A DNA stretch of 64,000 nucleotides from Orenia metallireducens (GCF_001693735.1 NZ_LWDV01000010.1:492552-556551), one strand, 5' to 3'; counted from the stretch's first letter, positions 1 through 9,780 are shown. Notes: generated by a model from the letters alone, not told the origin. Numbers and translations: made by a program.

Positions 1-280
1 GTTTGTCATCAAAGGACTCCCATTCTACTGCTTCTTTAAGCCTTGCAAAAGCTATTGCTGGCTTGTCAACTCCCTCAGATTTACCATGAGGTATAGCAAT
101 TTCATACCCAACCCCTGTACTTGACTTTGCTTCTCTCTCAAATACAGTTTGAAGATATTCATCTATTGAATTCAAATTACCATTTCTATCAATCAATTCA
201 CCTAATGATTTGATTATACTATCTCTATCTTCTCCTTCCATATCAAGGACAATTAAATCTTCATTTATTAAAGAACTCAT
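1..280 (-). CDS. PTS fructose-family EIIA protein (partial, N-terminal part)
   Basis: N-terminal ~93 residues of a PTS EIIA domain of the fructose/mannitol family; the C-terminus lies beyond the window edge. The ATG at 280-278 follows an AGAGGTGA ribosome site. The motif STGVGYEIAIPHGKSEG carries the His that family knowledge identifies as the phosphorylated residue, receiving phosphate from HPr and passing it to EIIB. It starts 5 bases after the stop of the PRD regulator upstream, which itself ends in an EIIA domain, so both are probably co-transcribed and belong to one sugar uptake system. The sugar cannot be told from this fragment. Confidence 0.85.
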   Translation of the reverse strand, partial: MSSLINEDLIVLDMEGEDRDSIIKSLGELIDRNGNLNSIDEYLQTVFEREAKSSTGVGYEIAIPHGKSEGVDKPAIAFARLKEAVEWESFDDK

Positions 281-285
281 CTCTA

Positions 286-2298
286 TCACCTCTTAAATAA
301 TAAGTTTTTTATATCTTCTTTTGTAGTAGCTCTTTTAATTGCTTCTAATACTTGTTTATCATCAAGAATTCTATGAAAATATCTGAAGAAATTCTTAGAT
401 TTTTCTTTTTCCAAAGCCAGTAAGAGAATAATACTTACTTTTTCATTTCCCCATTTTATTGGGTTATCTAAAGTAGCTACAGCTATCTTAGATTTTAAAA
501 CATAACTATCTCTACCATGAGGAATAGCAACTTCATTGCCTACAGCAGTGGATGTTATCTTTTCCCTCTCTAATGCTGAATCTATAAACTCTTCTTCAAC
601 TAGTTCTTTATTTAAAAGTTCAGTGCTCAGCCTTTTAATAATCTCTTCTTTTGAATCTAAATCTAAATTTATATAGATTAGTTCATCATCAAACAACTCT
701 TTAATCTCATTAGACACTTGTTCTAATTTCAACTTTTCATTTTCTTTATCTTGAATTAAATAATTGATTTTACTTTTAATTAAGTTAATATCATTTTCTG
801 TCAATAAAACACTAACTTGTACCACAGGTTTAGAAATATCACTTATCGGAATAGTACTAATAACTATATCTACATCTTCTAATTCTCTATTCTTCAATTC
901 ATGTACTGACATTAAATCTAATATCTCTATTCCAGATAATCTCTTTCTTAATCTAGTTGCTAGCAATTGAGAAGTACCAACTCCACTACTACATACAATA
1001 ATCACTTTAATCTTATTACTAACCCTTTCTAAAGCAGCACCTAAGTGTAATGCTATATATCCAATCTCTTCTTCATTGACTTTAATGCCTAAATGCTTTT
1101 CAAATACTATACTAGTAGCCCAAGCAGCTCCAAAGATACTAGGATAATTATTCTTGATTTCATCTAAAATTGGATTTCTAAGGCTCATTCCATATTTTAA
1201 GCGATTAATAGCAGGTCTTAAATGTAAAACTAGTCCTAATAATAACTGTTCATCCTCGCTTAAATTAGCACCTAGCACATCACCTGCCATATAAATAATA
1301 TCCTTAGCAATTTCAATTACCTTCTGGTCTGTATTCTCTAAAACATCATTTATATCTTTACTAATAATGTTCTGTTGTACTTTAGAGCCTAAAATATGAA
1401 GAGAGATATAACCTAATTCAGCTTCTGGTATCTGTACATCCAACTCTTCTTCTAAATTCTTAGCTATTACCTTGGCAATTTCAAACTCTTCTGTCTTTTT
1501 TAAGGAATTTAACTGCTCCTTTTCCATTTTAATATCTTTTCCTTTGCTTAACCTCTTTAAGCTAATAGCAATGTGAATAACTAACCCTACAAAAGCTTCG
1601 TCAGTAAATATAAATTTTAGGTCTCTTTCTATCTCCCCTAAAACATTCTCAATCTTTCGAAAATTAATATTATTAAAAAGTTCTCGTAATTGTTGATAAG
1701 TTTTATTATCTATTCTACTATCTATTATTATTGGATCAGTTACATCTTCTAACATCGCTTTTAATTCTTGGTTATCTTTAAATTGCGCCAACAGATCAGC
1801 TACTGCTCTTCTCCAATTCTTCTCTTCCCCTTTAACTTCAACTCCATAATTCTGCTTTCTCTCTAAAAGCAAATCATATTTATTCAACCACTTTTCCACA
1901 TCTTCTAAATCATTATAAATAGTAGTTCTACTAACATATAACTCTTCTCCTAAACTTTTCATTGTATACTTGTTTTCAGATTGCAATAAGCATTTTAGAA
2001 TATACTTCTGTCTAGTTTCTGAAGAAAAAGGATCTCTATAACTTTCAGAACTAAAGAGTTCATTCTTTAATTTATTCTTATATTCAGGATCAACCTCTAG
2101 CCAGATTCCTACTCTAGGTTTCTTAATCAACTTAATTTCATCATTATTCAAGACATCTTCCAGCTTCTTTAGATCACTTCTAATTGTCCTAGCAGATACT
2201 TCAAACTCCTTAGCTAAGTCTTTGATAGTGATTGCCTCTTCTTGATCTAATAAAATCGACAATATCTTAGTACTTCTTTCATTTGGTAATGCTAGCAT
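286..2298 (-). CDS. PRD-domain transcriptional regulator with EIIB and EIIA domains (MtlR/ManR/LicR type)
   Basis: PTS-controlled activator of the BglG/MtlR superfamily, about 670 residues. Domains in order: N-terminal HTH (~8-60), second Mga-like HTH (~100-150), PRD1 (~195-310, His in VIHI ~245 and SLHI ~304), PRD2 (~320-428, His in VLHL ~362 and ALHL ~421), EIIB (~433-510, Cys in VCSSGVGTS ~439) and EIIA (~535-670, His in VAIPHGRD ~597). In this family phosphorylation of these residues by HPr, EIIB and EIIA sets activity according to sugar supply. I chose the ATG at 2298 because AAGGTG lies just before it; a GTG at 2307 overlaps that ribosome site. It probably controls the EIIA-containing PTS genes following it. 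Confidence 0.92.
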   Translation of the reverse strand: MLALPNERSTKILSILLDQEEAITIKDLAKEFEVSARTIRSDLKKLEDVLNNDEIKLIKKPRVGIWLEVDPEYKNKLKNELFSSESYRDPFSSETRQKYILKCLLQSENKYTMKSLGEELYVSRTTIYNDLEDVEKWLNKYDLLLERKQNYGVEVKGEEKNWRRAVADLLAQFKDNQELKAMLEDVTDPIIIDSRIDNKTYQQLRELFNNINFRKIENVLGEIERDLKFIFTDEAFVGLVIHIAISLKRLSKGKDIKMEKEQLNSLKKTEEFEIAKVIAKNLEEELDVQIPEAELGYISLHILGSKVQQNIISKDINDVLENTDQKVIEIAKDIIYMAGDVLGANLSEDEQLLLGLVLHLRPAINRLKYGMSLRNPILDEIKNNYPSIFGAAWATSIVFEKHLGIKVNEEEIGYIALHLGAALERVSNKIKVIIVCSSGVGTSQLLATRLRKRLSGIEILDLMSVHELKNRELEDVDIVISTIPISDISKPVVQVSVLLTENDINLIKSKINYLIQDKENEKLKLEQVSNEIKELFDDELIYINLDLDSKEEIIKRLSTELLNKELVEEEFIDSALEREKITSTAVGNEVAIPHGRDSYVLKSKIAVATLDNPIKWGNEKVSIILLLALEKEKSKNFFRYFHRILDDKQVLEAIKRATTKEDIKNLLFKR

Positions 2299-2669
2299 CT
2301 TTATCACCTTATTATTTGTTGTAGTTTTCCACTATTATTTCCGGAAAAACCCCACTAATGAGGAAATTAGTTAACTATCTTCTTTAACCTTAATCTTATT
2401 ATACTACATAAACCCTTGCTTTCCTAGGCTTCAAAAGCCATAATACCTTCCACTTTAATACGGAAACTCTTTACAAATAACTTCCTCAATTATATAGGTA
2501 TGTGAATTCAAAATGAAATATTAGTGGTATATTGAGACACTTTAGTAATCAGTGACAAGTAACGGGTAACGAGTAAAAACCTTCTCTCGTTATTGTCTTA
2601 ATATCTCTCTAAAGACATATTTAAATGAGTAAAAAGTCTGTTCTTATCACTATTCACTCATCACTTATT
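2299..2669. other. Intergenic region with a small inverted-repeat element
   Basis: No credible gene. The stretch 2526-2614 is a short element with imperfect inverted ends: GGTATATTGAGACACTTT at 2526-2543, and on the other strand CTTTAGAGAGATATTA at 2614-2599. The second end recurs almost exactly at 32907. Inside are degenerate GTAACGAGT and ACTCATCACTT words of a kind also seen near 8350 and 37577. The remainder, upstream of the PRD regulator, is AT-rich and presumably holds its promoter, but no convincing -35/-10 pair was identified. Confidence 0.5.
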
Positions 2670-2693
2670 AAAAAGGCGAGCTAGTTGCCCGCC
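2670..2693 (-). terminator. Rho-independent terminator after phosphoglucomutase gene
   Basis: On the minus strand a GC-rich hairpin (GGCGGGC...AGCTCGCC) is followed by TTTTT. It lies directly downstream of the phosphoglucomutase stop and would end the epimerase-glucokinase-manA-pgm transcript. Confidence 0.65.
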
Positions 2694-2705
2694 ATTAGTA
2701 TTGTA

Positions 2706-4421
2706 TTATTTAATTAACTCCATTACAGCTTCTTTTAAATTAGATAATTTCTCATCAGCAGCTAAATTACTATCTGCTACAACAGAGAAGTAGAATTTAA
2801 TTTTCGGTTCTGTACCAGATGGTCTAACTGTTACTAAGCTATCATCTTCTAATAAGAATTGTAATACGTTGGATTCTGGCAAATCGATAGTCTTCTCTTC
2901 TCCAGTAATTATATCATATTCTCTGCTAACCAAATAATCCTTGATAACTACTACCTTCTGGCCATTGATTTCTGCTGGACTATTTTCACGCAGAGATTTT
3001 AATAAAGAAGCAATCTTTTCCTTTCCTGCTTTTCCTGGCATCTTAATTGCTTCTAAATCTGCTTTATAATAGCCATACTCCTCATACATTCTCATCAACT
3101 CTTGATAAAGTGAACTATCTTGAGATTGATAATAAGCTGCCATCTCAGCAATTAACATTGTTGCTACTATAGCATCTTTATCGCGAGCATGAGTCCCATA
3201 TAAATAACCATAACTTTCCTCAAAACCAAATAAATATTCTTTATCATACTTTCCTTCTTCAAACTCTCTAATCTTTTCACCAATATATTTAAATCCTGTT
3301 AAGGTATCCATTACATCAAGATTATATTTTTTAGCAATAGGATTAATCATTTCAGTTGTTACAACAGTTTTGATAACCACAGCATTATCAGGAATCTCAT
3401 CTAAAGATTTCACTATGTATTCAGTCAATAATATTCCAACTTCATTCCCATTTAAAAAGACCCAATTATCATCAGTATCCTTGACAGCAATACCTACCCT
3501 ATCGGCATCAGGGTCATTAGCCATAACCAATTGGGCATCTGTTTGATCAGCTAATTTAATCCCCATCTCAAAAACATTAGGCTCCTCTGGATTAGGATAA
3601 GCTACTGTAGGAAATTCTGGGTCTGGTGCTTCTTGTTCCTTAACCACATGTAAGTTCTTAAAACCTAATTCCCTTAAAATTCTCTTTACAAGCATATTAC
3701 CAGTCCCATGTAATGGAGTATAAACAAGATGGAAATCATCAGCTACTTCTTTGATTACTTCAGGATTTAAAGATAAATCCTTTAAAGTTTTGATATACTT
3801 ATCATCCATTTCAGGGTCAATAATCTCAAATAATCCTCCTTCTCTAGCTACTTCTTCTGAAGTAATCTTTACCTCTTCAAAGTTCTCAATAGCATTGACT
3901 TCAGCAATAATACCTTTATCATGAGGTGGAACAATCTGACCTCCATCTTCCCAATATACCTTGTAACCACTATATTCTGGCGGATTATGGCTTGCTGTCA
4001 GCATAATACCAGCAGTAGCTTCTAACTCTCTAACTGCAAAAGAAAGCTCTGGAGTTGGACGTAAATCATCAAATAAATAAGCCTTAATCCCATTAGCTGC
4101 CAATACCAATGCAGCTTCTATAGCAAATTCTCTAGACTTATATCTAGAATCATGAGAGATTACAACTCCCTTAGATTTATCACCATTTTCAGTAATATAA
4201 TTAGCTAATCCTTGAGTAGCTTTTCTAACTACATATTTATTAATTCTATTGGTTCCAGCACCAATAACTCCCCTTAATCCACCAGTTCCAAAGTCTAAAC
4301 TGGTATAAAATCTATCTTCAATCTCTTTTTCATTCCCACTAATTTTTTCTAACTCTTCTTTAGTCTCTTGATCGAAATAATCATTATTTAACCATGCTTG
4401 ATATTTACTTTGGTAATTCAT
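2706..4421 (-). CDS. pgcA: Phosphoglucomutase/phosphomannomutase (alpha-D-phosphohexomutase)
   Basis: Interconverts hexose 1- and 6-phosphates (glucose-1-P and glucose-6-P, possibly mannose-P) through a phosphoserine intermediate. The signature TASHNPPEYSGYK holds the catalytic Ser (~147 counting from an upstream GTG), the metal loop reads DPDADRVG, the sugar loop GFEESYGY, and the C-terminal phosphate loop TVRPSGTEPK. About 571 residues, normal for the Bacillus PgcA-type enzyme. The ATG at 4421 follows AGGAGGTG; the upstream GTG lies inside that ribosome site. Last gene of the operon with manA, glucokinase and epimerase. It links glucose-6-P to glucose-1-P for GalU and RfbA, both encoded in this window. 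The symbol is by resemblance. Confidence 0.93.
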   Translation of the reverse strand: MNYQSKYQAWLNNDYFDQETKEELEKISGNEKEIEDRFYTSLDFGTGGLRGVIGAGTNRINKYVVRKATQGLANYITENGDKSKGVVISHDSRYKSREFAIEAALVLAANGIKAYLFDDLRPTPELSFAVRELEATAGIMLTASHNPPEYSGYKVYWEDGGQIVPPHDKGIIAEVNAIENFEEVKITSEEVAREGGLFEIIDPEMDDKYIKTLKDLSLNPEVIKEVADDFHLVYTPLHGTGNMLVKRILRELGFKNLHVVKEQEAPDPEFPTVAYPNPEEPNVFEMGIKLADQTDAQLVMANDPDADRVGIAVKDTDDNWVFLNGNEVGILLTEYIVKSLDEIPDNAVVIKTVVTTEMINPIAKKYNLDVMDTLTGFKYIGEKIREFEEGKYDKEYLFGFEESYGYLYGTHARDKDAIVATMLIAEMAAYYQSQDSSLYQELMRMYEEYGYYKADLEAIKMPGKAGKEKIASLLKSLRENSPAEINGQKVVVIKDYLVSREYDIITGEEKTIDLPESNVLQFLLEDDSLVTVRPSGTEPKIKFYFSVVADSNLAADEKLSNLKEAVMELIK

Positions 4422-4471
4422 TATAAACACCTCCTTTTATCCTATATTTTAACTATTATCAATAACAATAT

Positions 4472-5518
4472 TTAAAGACCTTTAATCTGTTTAATCTCTT
4501 CTTGAGAGTAACCTAATTCCTCTAGCTCTGCTTTTAATTCAGCTAAATCTCTAATATAAGATTTAATCAACTTACACTCTCCAATAAGTTCATACTCACC
4601 AAGGGCTGCTGGTAATAAGAGAGTTTCTCCTGCCTTTAGATCCATCTCTCCACCTTCATAAGAAAGCTTTGCCTTACCTTCTAATCCCATCAATACATAA
4701 AAACGCTCATGATTAGTATCAGCACTATACTTTTCAGTAATATCTAAAGTTTCTGTAGTAAAGTAAGGGCAAGCTACTAGAATAGTTCTAACATAACCAT
4801 CCTCTTTTATCTCTAAACCAACTACCTTATCTTCGGGTTCTGCACCAAACTCAATTACATCTAAGGCAGATTCAATATGTAATTCACGAGGCTTGCCATC
4901 TTGCCCCATTCGATTCCAATCATAAACTCGATAAGTAGTATCAGAGTTCTGCTGAATCTCTGCAATTAAGATCCCTTCCTCAATGGCATGGACAGTTCCT
5001 GAAGGCATATAAAGGACATCTCCAGCCTCTACATTAATCTCAATTAAGTTCTCTTCTAATCTTCCCTCTTTGATAGAAGCAGCAAACTCATCCTTATCTA
5101 CTTCAGGCTTAACCCCATAGACCAATTTAGCATCTTCTTGGGCATCAATCACATACCACATCTCTGTTTTCCCTAATTCTCCATTCTCATACTGATGAGC
5201 ATATTCATCATCTGGATGCACCTGTACTGATAGTTTATCATTAGCATCTAAGATTTTGATAAGTAAAGGAAATTTTTCATAATAATCCTCTTTAGCTTCA
5301 ACCCCTAGAATCTTCTCTCTCTCTTCTTTAATTGCTTCCATTAAACCTTTTCCTGCTAAATTACCATTACTAATTACACTTGTACCATTCTCATGGGCTG
5401 CTATCTCCCAGCTCTCTCCGATTGACCCTGCTGGTAATTTCCTAGAGAATTTCTCTTCTAAAGCCCTACCTCCCCAGATCTTTTCCTTATAAATCGGCTC
5501 AAACTTTAATGGATACAT
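4472..5518 (-). CDS. manA: Mannose-6-phosphate isomerase, class I
   Basis: Zinc-dependent cupin isomerase converting mannose-6-P to fructose-6-P. The family ligands are visible: QVHPDD (Gln ~99, His ~101), the Glu in GKTEMWY (~119) and the His in MPSGTVHAIEEG (~177). The conserved NSDTTYRVYDW block (~191-201) contains the active-site Arg. At 348 residues it matches short Firmicute ManA proteins. The start ATG follows AAAGGATGAG. It sits 42 bases before pgm and 25 bases after the glucokinase gene, all on one strand, consistent with an operon feeding several sugars into glycolysis. Confidence 0.93.
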   Translation of the reverse strand: MYPLKFEPIYKEKIWGGRALEEKFSRKLPAGSIGESWEIAAHENGTSVISNGNLAGKGLMEAIKEEREKILGVEAKEDYYEKFPLLIKILDANDKLSVQVHPDDEYAHQYENGELGKTEMWYVIDAQEDAKLVYGVKPEVDKDEFAASIKEGRLEENLIEINVEAGDVLYMPSGTVHAIEEGILIAEIQQNSDTTYRVYDWNRMGQDGKPRELHIESALDVIEFGAEPEDKVVGLEIKEDGYVRTILVACPYFTTETLDITEKYSADTNHERFYVLMGLEGKAKLSYEGGEMDLKAGETLLLPAALGEYELIGECKLIKSYIRDLAELKAELEELGYSQEEIKQIKGL

Positions 5519-5542
5519 TATTTTCTCATCCTTTCTATATTG

Positions 5543-6504
5543 TTATAATAAATTCAAATTTACTAAAGCAGTAGCAACTGCACCCTTAACTCCTACATCA
5601 CTACCTAACTTAGCAGTAGTGATTGTTGTACCTTCTGCTAAGAAATCTAAAGCTCTAACCTTCACAGTCTCCTTCACCTTAGCCTCAAATAAATCCCAAG
5701 AAGCAATAACTCCACCACCAATAATAATCTTCTCAGGGTTAAAATTATTAATTAAGTTAGCCAACCCTATACCTAAATAATTTGATCAATTATCTCTTGA
5801 GCTAGCTGATCACCCTTTCTAGCAGCCTCTGCAACAGTAGCACCATTAATTTCTGCTAAATCCTCTACCAATTCAGCAATTAAAGTATCTTTACCTGACT
5901 GTACAGCCTCTTGACCCATTCTACCTAAGGCAGTACCAGAGGCTAAGACCTCAAAACAACCATAGTTACCACAACCACATTGCAAATCGCTATAGGGATC
6001 TAAAGTAGCATGTCCCACTTCACCTGCTCCACTATTTGCTCCATGAACAATCTCATTATTAATTATTACTCCAGCACCAATCCCAGTACTAATAGTTATG
6101 TAAATTAAGTCACTAACACCTTTTCCTGCTCCAAACCACTTCTCTGCTAAAGTAGCAGCATTGGCATCATTCTCTAAAAATACTGGTACTTTAAACTCTG
6201 CTAACTCTGCTAAGACATCTACATTCTCTAAATCTAAATTAGGAGGATTGACAATTACTCTCGTTTTGACATCTAAAGGACCTGGACTACCTAACCCAAT
6301 TCCTTTAACTGCTTTCATATCAATCTCTGCTTCTTCTAAAACATTATAAATAGTTTTTTTGATGTTATTAAAGATTTTATCCTTACCCTTCTTAGCTTCT
6401 GTAGCTACTTTACACTTAGCTATAATATTTCCCTCTAAGTCTGCTACAGCAGTTAAAATCTTTGTACCACCTAAATCAACACCTACTACATAAGATTTAG
6501 CCAT
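5543..6504 (-). pseudogene. ROK-family glucokinase, broken by a frameshift
   Basis: ATP-dependent hexokinase of the ROK family (probable glucokinase) split in two frames. The N-terminal part (6504-5773, 243 codons) has the phosphate loop DLGGTK, the catalytic Asp in ENDANAA (~113), GEVGH and the ROK zinc motif CGCGNYGC (~176-183). The C-terminal part (5764-5543) begins in ANLINNFNPEKIIIGGGV. Between them, ATTATTTAGG reads into a stop, whereas the neighbouring frame reads YLGIGLANL, exactly the expected continuation, so one base is missing (or two extra) near 5773-5780. Restored, it would be about 320 residues, the usual ROK length. It is either a real lesion in a sugar operon or a consensus error. 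Confidence 0.85.
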
Positions 6505-6563
6505 GTCATCACCTAGTTTCTTTTTTTATTAGTTGCTAGAAGCTAACAGCTACAAACCAATAG

Positions 6564-7433
6564 CTACTTGATACTTATACTATAAGTACAAGAGAATTCT
6601 ACTCCAGGCTGTAGAACTTCGATCCCTTCTTTAGTCTTCAAATTACCATCAGAATCTTTCAGATCAGCAACCCCATACCAAGGCTCAATACAGATAAAAG
6701 GTGCTCCACTTGGTGGTGACCAAATACCCATATACGGAAAACCAGCAAATTCTACTTTAACCTCTCTATTGGACTTCTTGCTCTTTAATGAAACTGACTT
6801 TGATTTTAAACCTTTTAGAATCAAAGCATCATTTTGAAATAAGTCTTCAGCTAAAGGTTTAATATTATTATTAGCTAAAAATTCTATAGTGGTATCACTC
6901 AATAATCCTTCATCTAATAAATAAGCTCTTAGCTCTTTATCCTCTTCAAACTCTAAATAATAGTCCTCTTTATTCTCTCCTTCTTCTAAAGGCCAATTAA
7001 AGGCTGGATGAGCTCCTATAGAGAAAAACATAGTTTCCTTATCTTTATTTTTAACAAAATAACTAATCTCAACCTTATTAGCTACTAGTTTATACTCAAT
7101 ATCTAATTCAAACTGATAAGGATACTTCTTTAATAACTCTTTGTTACTTACTAACCTGTATACTACCCTTTGCTCCTCCTGCTCAACTAAATCAAATTGA
7201 TTGTCTCTAGCAAATCCATGTTGAGTAAGATTGAAGATTTCATCATTTACTTTATACTGATCGTTCTTTACCTTACCTACAATCGGAAATAATACTGGTG
7301 CATGGCGTCCCCAATACTTTGGGTCAGCCTTCCATAAATATTCTTGATTATCCTCTTTTAGCTCTAGACTAGTCATCTCTGCTCCCTGACTAGCTATCTT
7401 AACCCTAATTAATTCATTCTCTATTATTGTCAT
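6564..7433 (-). CDS. Aldose 1-epimerase family protein (LacX-like mutarotase)
   Basis: Galactose-mutarotase-fold protein of 289 residues, resembling the LacX/YihR branch; this family interconverts alpha and beta anomers of sugars or sugar phosphates. Conserved segments include GAEMTSLE near the N-terminus, GRHAPVLFPIVG (~42-53), LTQHGFARD with the family His, SIGAHPAFNWP (~139-149) with the second His, and CIEPWYGVAD near the C-terminus. The start ATG follows AGGAGGT. It is the first gene of the operon leading to glucokinase, manA and pgm, which supports a role in supplying the right anomer to the kinase. The exact substrate is unknown. Confidence 0.88.
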   Translation of the reverse strand: MTIIENELIRVKIASQGAEMTSLELKEDNQEYLWKADPKYWGRHAPVLFPIVGKVKNDQYKVNDEIFNLTQHGFARDNQFDLVEQEEQRVVYRLVSNKELLKKYPYQFELDIEYKLVANKVEISYFVKNKDKETMFFSIGAHPAFNWPLEEGENKEDYYLEFEEDKELRAYLLDEGLLSDTTIEFLANNNIKPLAEDLFQNDALILKGLKSKSVSLKSKKSNREVKVEFAGFPYMGIWSPPSGAPFICIEPWYGVADLKDSDGNLKTKEGIEVLQPGVEFSCTYSISIK

Positions 7434-7611
7434 TATCTTTACCTCCTATATTCTTTGTATTTGAAAAATAAGTTAGTAATCACTACCTTAATACCTTTCT
7501 ATTGTATCAAATTTCTTGACACCATAAAAAGTAATTTTAAATAAAATACCTAATTTTCATCTATAACTTTAATCTATCTTGCCTAGCAAGCTCATAAATC
7601 TCTGACCCCAA

Positions 7612-8076
7612 TTAAGATGCTTTAATTCCTTCTTTATTGTTTAGTAATATAAAATAAATTATACCTGTTACCAAAGCTATTAGACTAAGGTATAGATAAA
7701 GGTTACTTCCTCCTAATTTATCATAAATAACTCTACCAATTAAGCTGGCACATATAGCACTAATACCACTAGTAGTAGCATATAGATTCTGCCCTGTAGC
7801 CTTAAATCTATCGCCACTATTTACATTAATAAAGTTGATAGGTGTGATCGGATTCCAAAAGACTGAAAAGATGGTCATAATCAAAATAACTATTAAGAAA
7901 TTATCAGTTAATAAAAAAGAAAAGCCAAATAATATCATACCTATAATAGCAAACATTAGTAATCTTTTATTGATTCAATAATAATCAGATATAAGACCCC
8001 AAATTGGCAAAGTCAACAAAGCAACTCCTTTTGCAATTCGTTGATTAAACCAAACAGATAGATAAATAGAATAAAC
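7612..8076 (-). pseudogene. Remnant of an MFS transporter
   Basis: A decayed major-facilitator gene. The readable C-terminal part (7956-7612) gives four hydrophobic helices and ends LLNNKEGIKAS. Upstream in the same frame one can read SVWFNQRIAKGVALL and IWGLISDYY, typical MFS N-terminal text, but an in-frame TGA follows DYY (~7970) and a TAA at 8079-8077 cuts the extreme N-terminus. The middle of the protein is also missing, because an intact transporter would be around 400 residues. No ribosome site fits an internal restart. It lies downstream of the thi operon terminator. Former substrate cannot be inferred. Confidence 0.75.
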
Positions 8077-8443
8077 TTAGTTCTTTTTGTAATATGCTTA
8101 GAAAAAGATTAATAATAATTTTGCTTAATTCTGAAAGGAAATTGGATTAGATAAAATAAAAAATCAGACATCATCTAGATAAATAAAAACTAAATCTAGA
8201 AGGATGGCTGATTATAATTAATATCATAATCATTAAATTAAATAAATATAAACAGGATTTAAGCTGGTGTAGATTTATAAGCCCTTTATGCAGTTGTTTA
8301 TTAATATAGCTATCAAAATCTAAAGTAAAATCTATAAATAATCTTGTATTTTTATTTTTTACTCGTCACTCGTTACCGTAATCAAACTTAAACTTAATTT
8401 AAATTTCACCCTAAAGTTGGGTGACTATATTAATCTCTATAAA
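8077..8443. other. Intergenic region downstream of thiE
   Basis: No gene seen. It holds a strong terminator (8162-8213, listed separately), a weak hairpin TCACCC...GGGTGA at ~8406-8424 just after thiE, and a short TTACTCGTCACTCGTTACC word at ~8359-8377 that belongs to the degenerate intergenic repeats also found near 2550 and 37577. Confidence 0.5.
8162..8213 (-). terminator. Probable terminator of the thi operon
   Basis: A long imperfect hairpin pairs AATCAGCCATCCTTCTAGAT with its complement across a 12-base loop and is followed on the minus strand by TTTTTTATTTT. It lies ~230 bases after the thiE stop, with only a weak hairpin in between. Confidence 0.65.
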
Positions 8444-9073
8444 CTACAATCTACTTCTAATACTATCTATCTTAGCTCTAATATCTTCTGCTCCTACTAT
8501 CTCTGTTACCATAGAAACACATTTCGCACCAAGACTAATAATCTGCTCTACATTCTGCTCTTTAATTCCACCAATAGCTACAAAAGGGATCTCAAAATTA
8601 TTAGCAACATACTCTAAATATTCTAAACCTACAGGATCACAGACATCCTCTTTAGTATAGGTTTTGAAGATAGGTCCTACACCAATATAGTCTGCCCCTC
8701 TCTTGACAGCATCTTCAGCCTGCTGCGGCGAATGGGTTGACAGACCTATTATCTTATCTTCACCAAGCAACTTTCGCACCTCTTCTAGAGGTAAATCCTC
8801 TTGACCGATATGCACACCATCTGCATCTATTGCCATAGCCAAATGGATATCATCATTAATGATAAAGGTTACCCCTGCTTTCCTAGTCATCTCTCTTAAC
8901 TTCTTACACTCCTCATATTTATAAAGCATCTTCTTCTTTTTTTCTCGATACTGAATAACCTTAACTTCAGCAGCGATCATCTCCTCTACTACCTCAATAT
9001 TGCTTCTTCCTAAAGAAAACTTTTCAGCAGTAATACAGTATAAATCAGTAGTTAACCTCTCTTGCTTATTCAT
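8444..9073 (-). CDS. thiE: Thiamine-phosphate synthase
   Basis: TIM-barrel enzyme that couples HMP-pyrophosphate and thiazole phosphate carboxylate to thiamine monophosphate. Family motifs: VIQYREKKK (~38-46) for the pyrophosphate-binding strand, FIINDDIHLA (~70-79), DADGVHIGQEDL (~84-95), GADYIGVGPIFKTYTK and FVAIGGI. At 209 residues it has the normal length. Its ATG overlaps the end of thiF by four bases (9070-9073), so the two are translationally coupled. It is the last gene of the riboswitch-controlled thiS-G-H-F-E operon. No pyrimidine-branch gene (thiC, thiD) occurs in this window. Confidence 0.95.
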   Translation of the reverse strand: MNKQERLTTDLYCITAEKFSLGRSNIEVVEEMIAAEVKVIQYREKKKKMLYKYEECKKLREMTRKAGVTFIINDDIHLAMAIDADGVHIGQEDLPLEEVRKLLGEDKIIGLSTHSPQQAEDAVKRGADYIGVGPIFKTYTKEDVCDPVGLEYLEYVANNFEIPFVAIGGIKEQNVEQIISLGAKCVSMVTEIVGAEDIRAKIDSIRSRL

Positions 9074-9684
9074 ACCCTTCCCTCCAATACAGCCTCTAAA
9101 ATCAAATCGGCCTGTTTAGCTGCTACTATATTAACCCTAGGAGATAAGGGAGGATTATCATCACTCACCTCAGTAATAAAATCTCCTACTATATAAAAAT
9201 TATCATTAAATCTCTTAGTCTGAATTTTATCAGTATTTCCCCAGCCAGCCAAGCCTGAAGCAAAGACTAGAAATTTATCTGAATTGATATACTCATCTAC
9301 TATCATCTTCTTACTCTTTACTTCATCAAAGGCCTCTACTATAATATCACAATCATCGAAGAATTGACTAATATTATCACTGTTTACTCGCTTTACTATA
9401 GCTTCAAACTCTAAATCAGGATTGATCTTTAGAAGATTCTCCTTTAAAGCCAATACCTTTGCCTGACTTACTTGCTCAGTAAAATAGAATTGGCGATTTA
9501 AATTAGGGTACTCGACCTTATCAAAGTCTACAATAACAAAGTTCTTAAAGCCACTTCTTACTAAATTAAAGGCACAGTTAGAACCAAGTCCTCCTGCTCC
9601 ACCGATTCCTACCTTAACTGACTGTAATTTATTTAAATTTTCTTCTCCAATATAACCTACCACTGCCTTTTCAAAGTCATTCAT
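9070..9684 (-). CDS. thiF: ThiS adenylyltransferase ThiF
   Basis: E1-like enzyme that adenylates the C-terminal glycine of ThiS in preparation for sulfur transfer. The ATP-binding glycine loop GIGGAGGLGSN lies near residues 27-37, and DFDKVEYPNLNRQFY (~53-67) holds the Asp and Arg typical of MoeB/ThiF proteins. No CxxC zinc pairs are present and the protein is short (204 residues), as in the clostridial ThiF branch rather than E. coli ThiF. It is separated from thiH by ~260 bases that carry an imperfect palindromic repeat, but strand and function place it in the thi operon. Confidence 0.92.
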   Translation of the reverse strand: MNDFEKAVVGYIGEENLNKLQSVKVGIGGAGGLGSNCAFNLVRSGFKNFVIVDFDKVEYPNLNRQFYFTEQVSQAKVLALKENLLKINPDLEFEAIVKRVNSDNISQFFDDCDIIVEAFDEVKSKKMIVDEYINSDKFLVFASGLAGWGNTDKIQTKRFNDNFYIVGDFITEVSDDNPPLSPRVNIVAAKQADLILEAVLEGRV

Positions 9685-9780
9685 TTAATTAAAGCCCCCC
9701 ATACTGACTTAATTAATATATAATAACATCTAAATATTTTAGATTAGTAATTATAAATTTAATTAAAGAATAAAAATTTT

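Noticed and set aside
2299-2705. Additional small gene between the PRD regulator and pgm
   Set aside because: Only short interrupted frames and repeat words are present, with no ribosome site.
8417-8660. Two overlapping plus-strand ORFs over thiE
   Set aside because: Both are antisense to the well-supported thiE gene; no ribosome sites.
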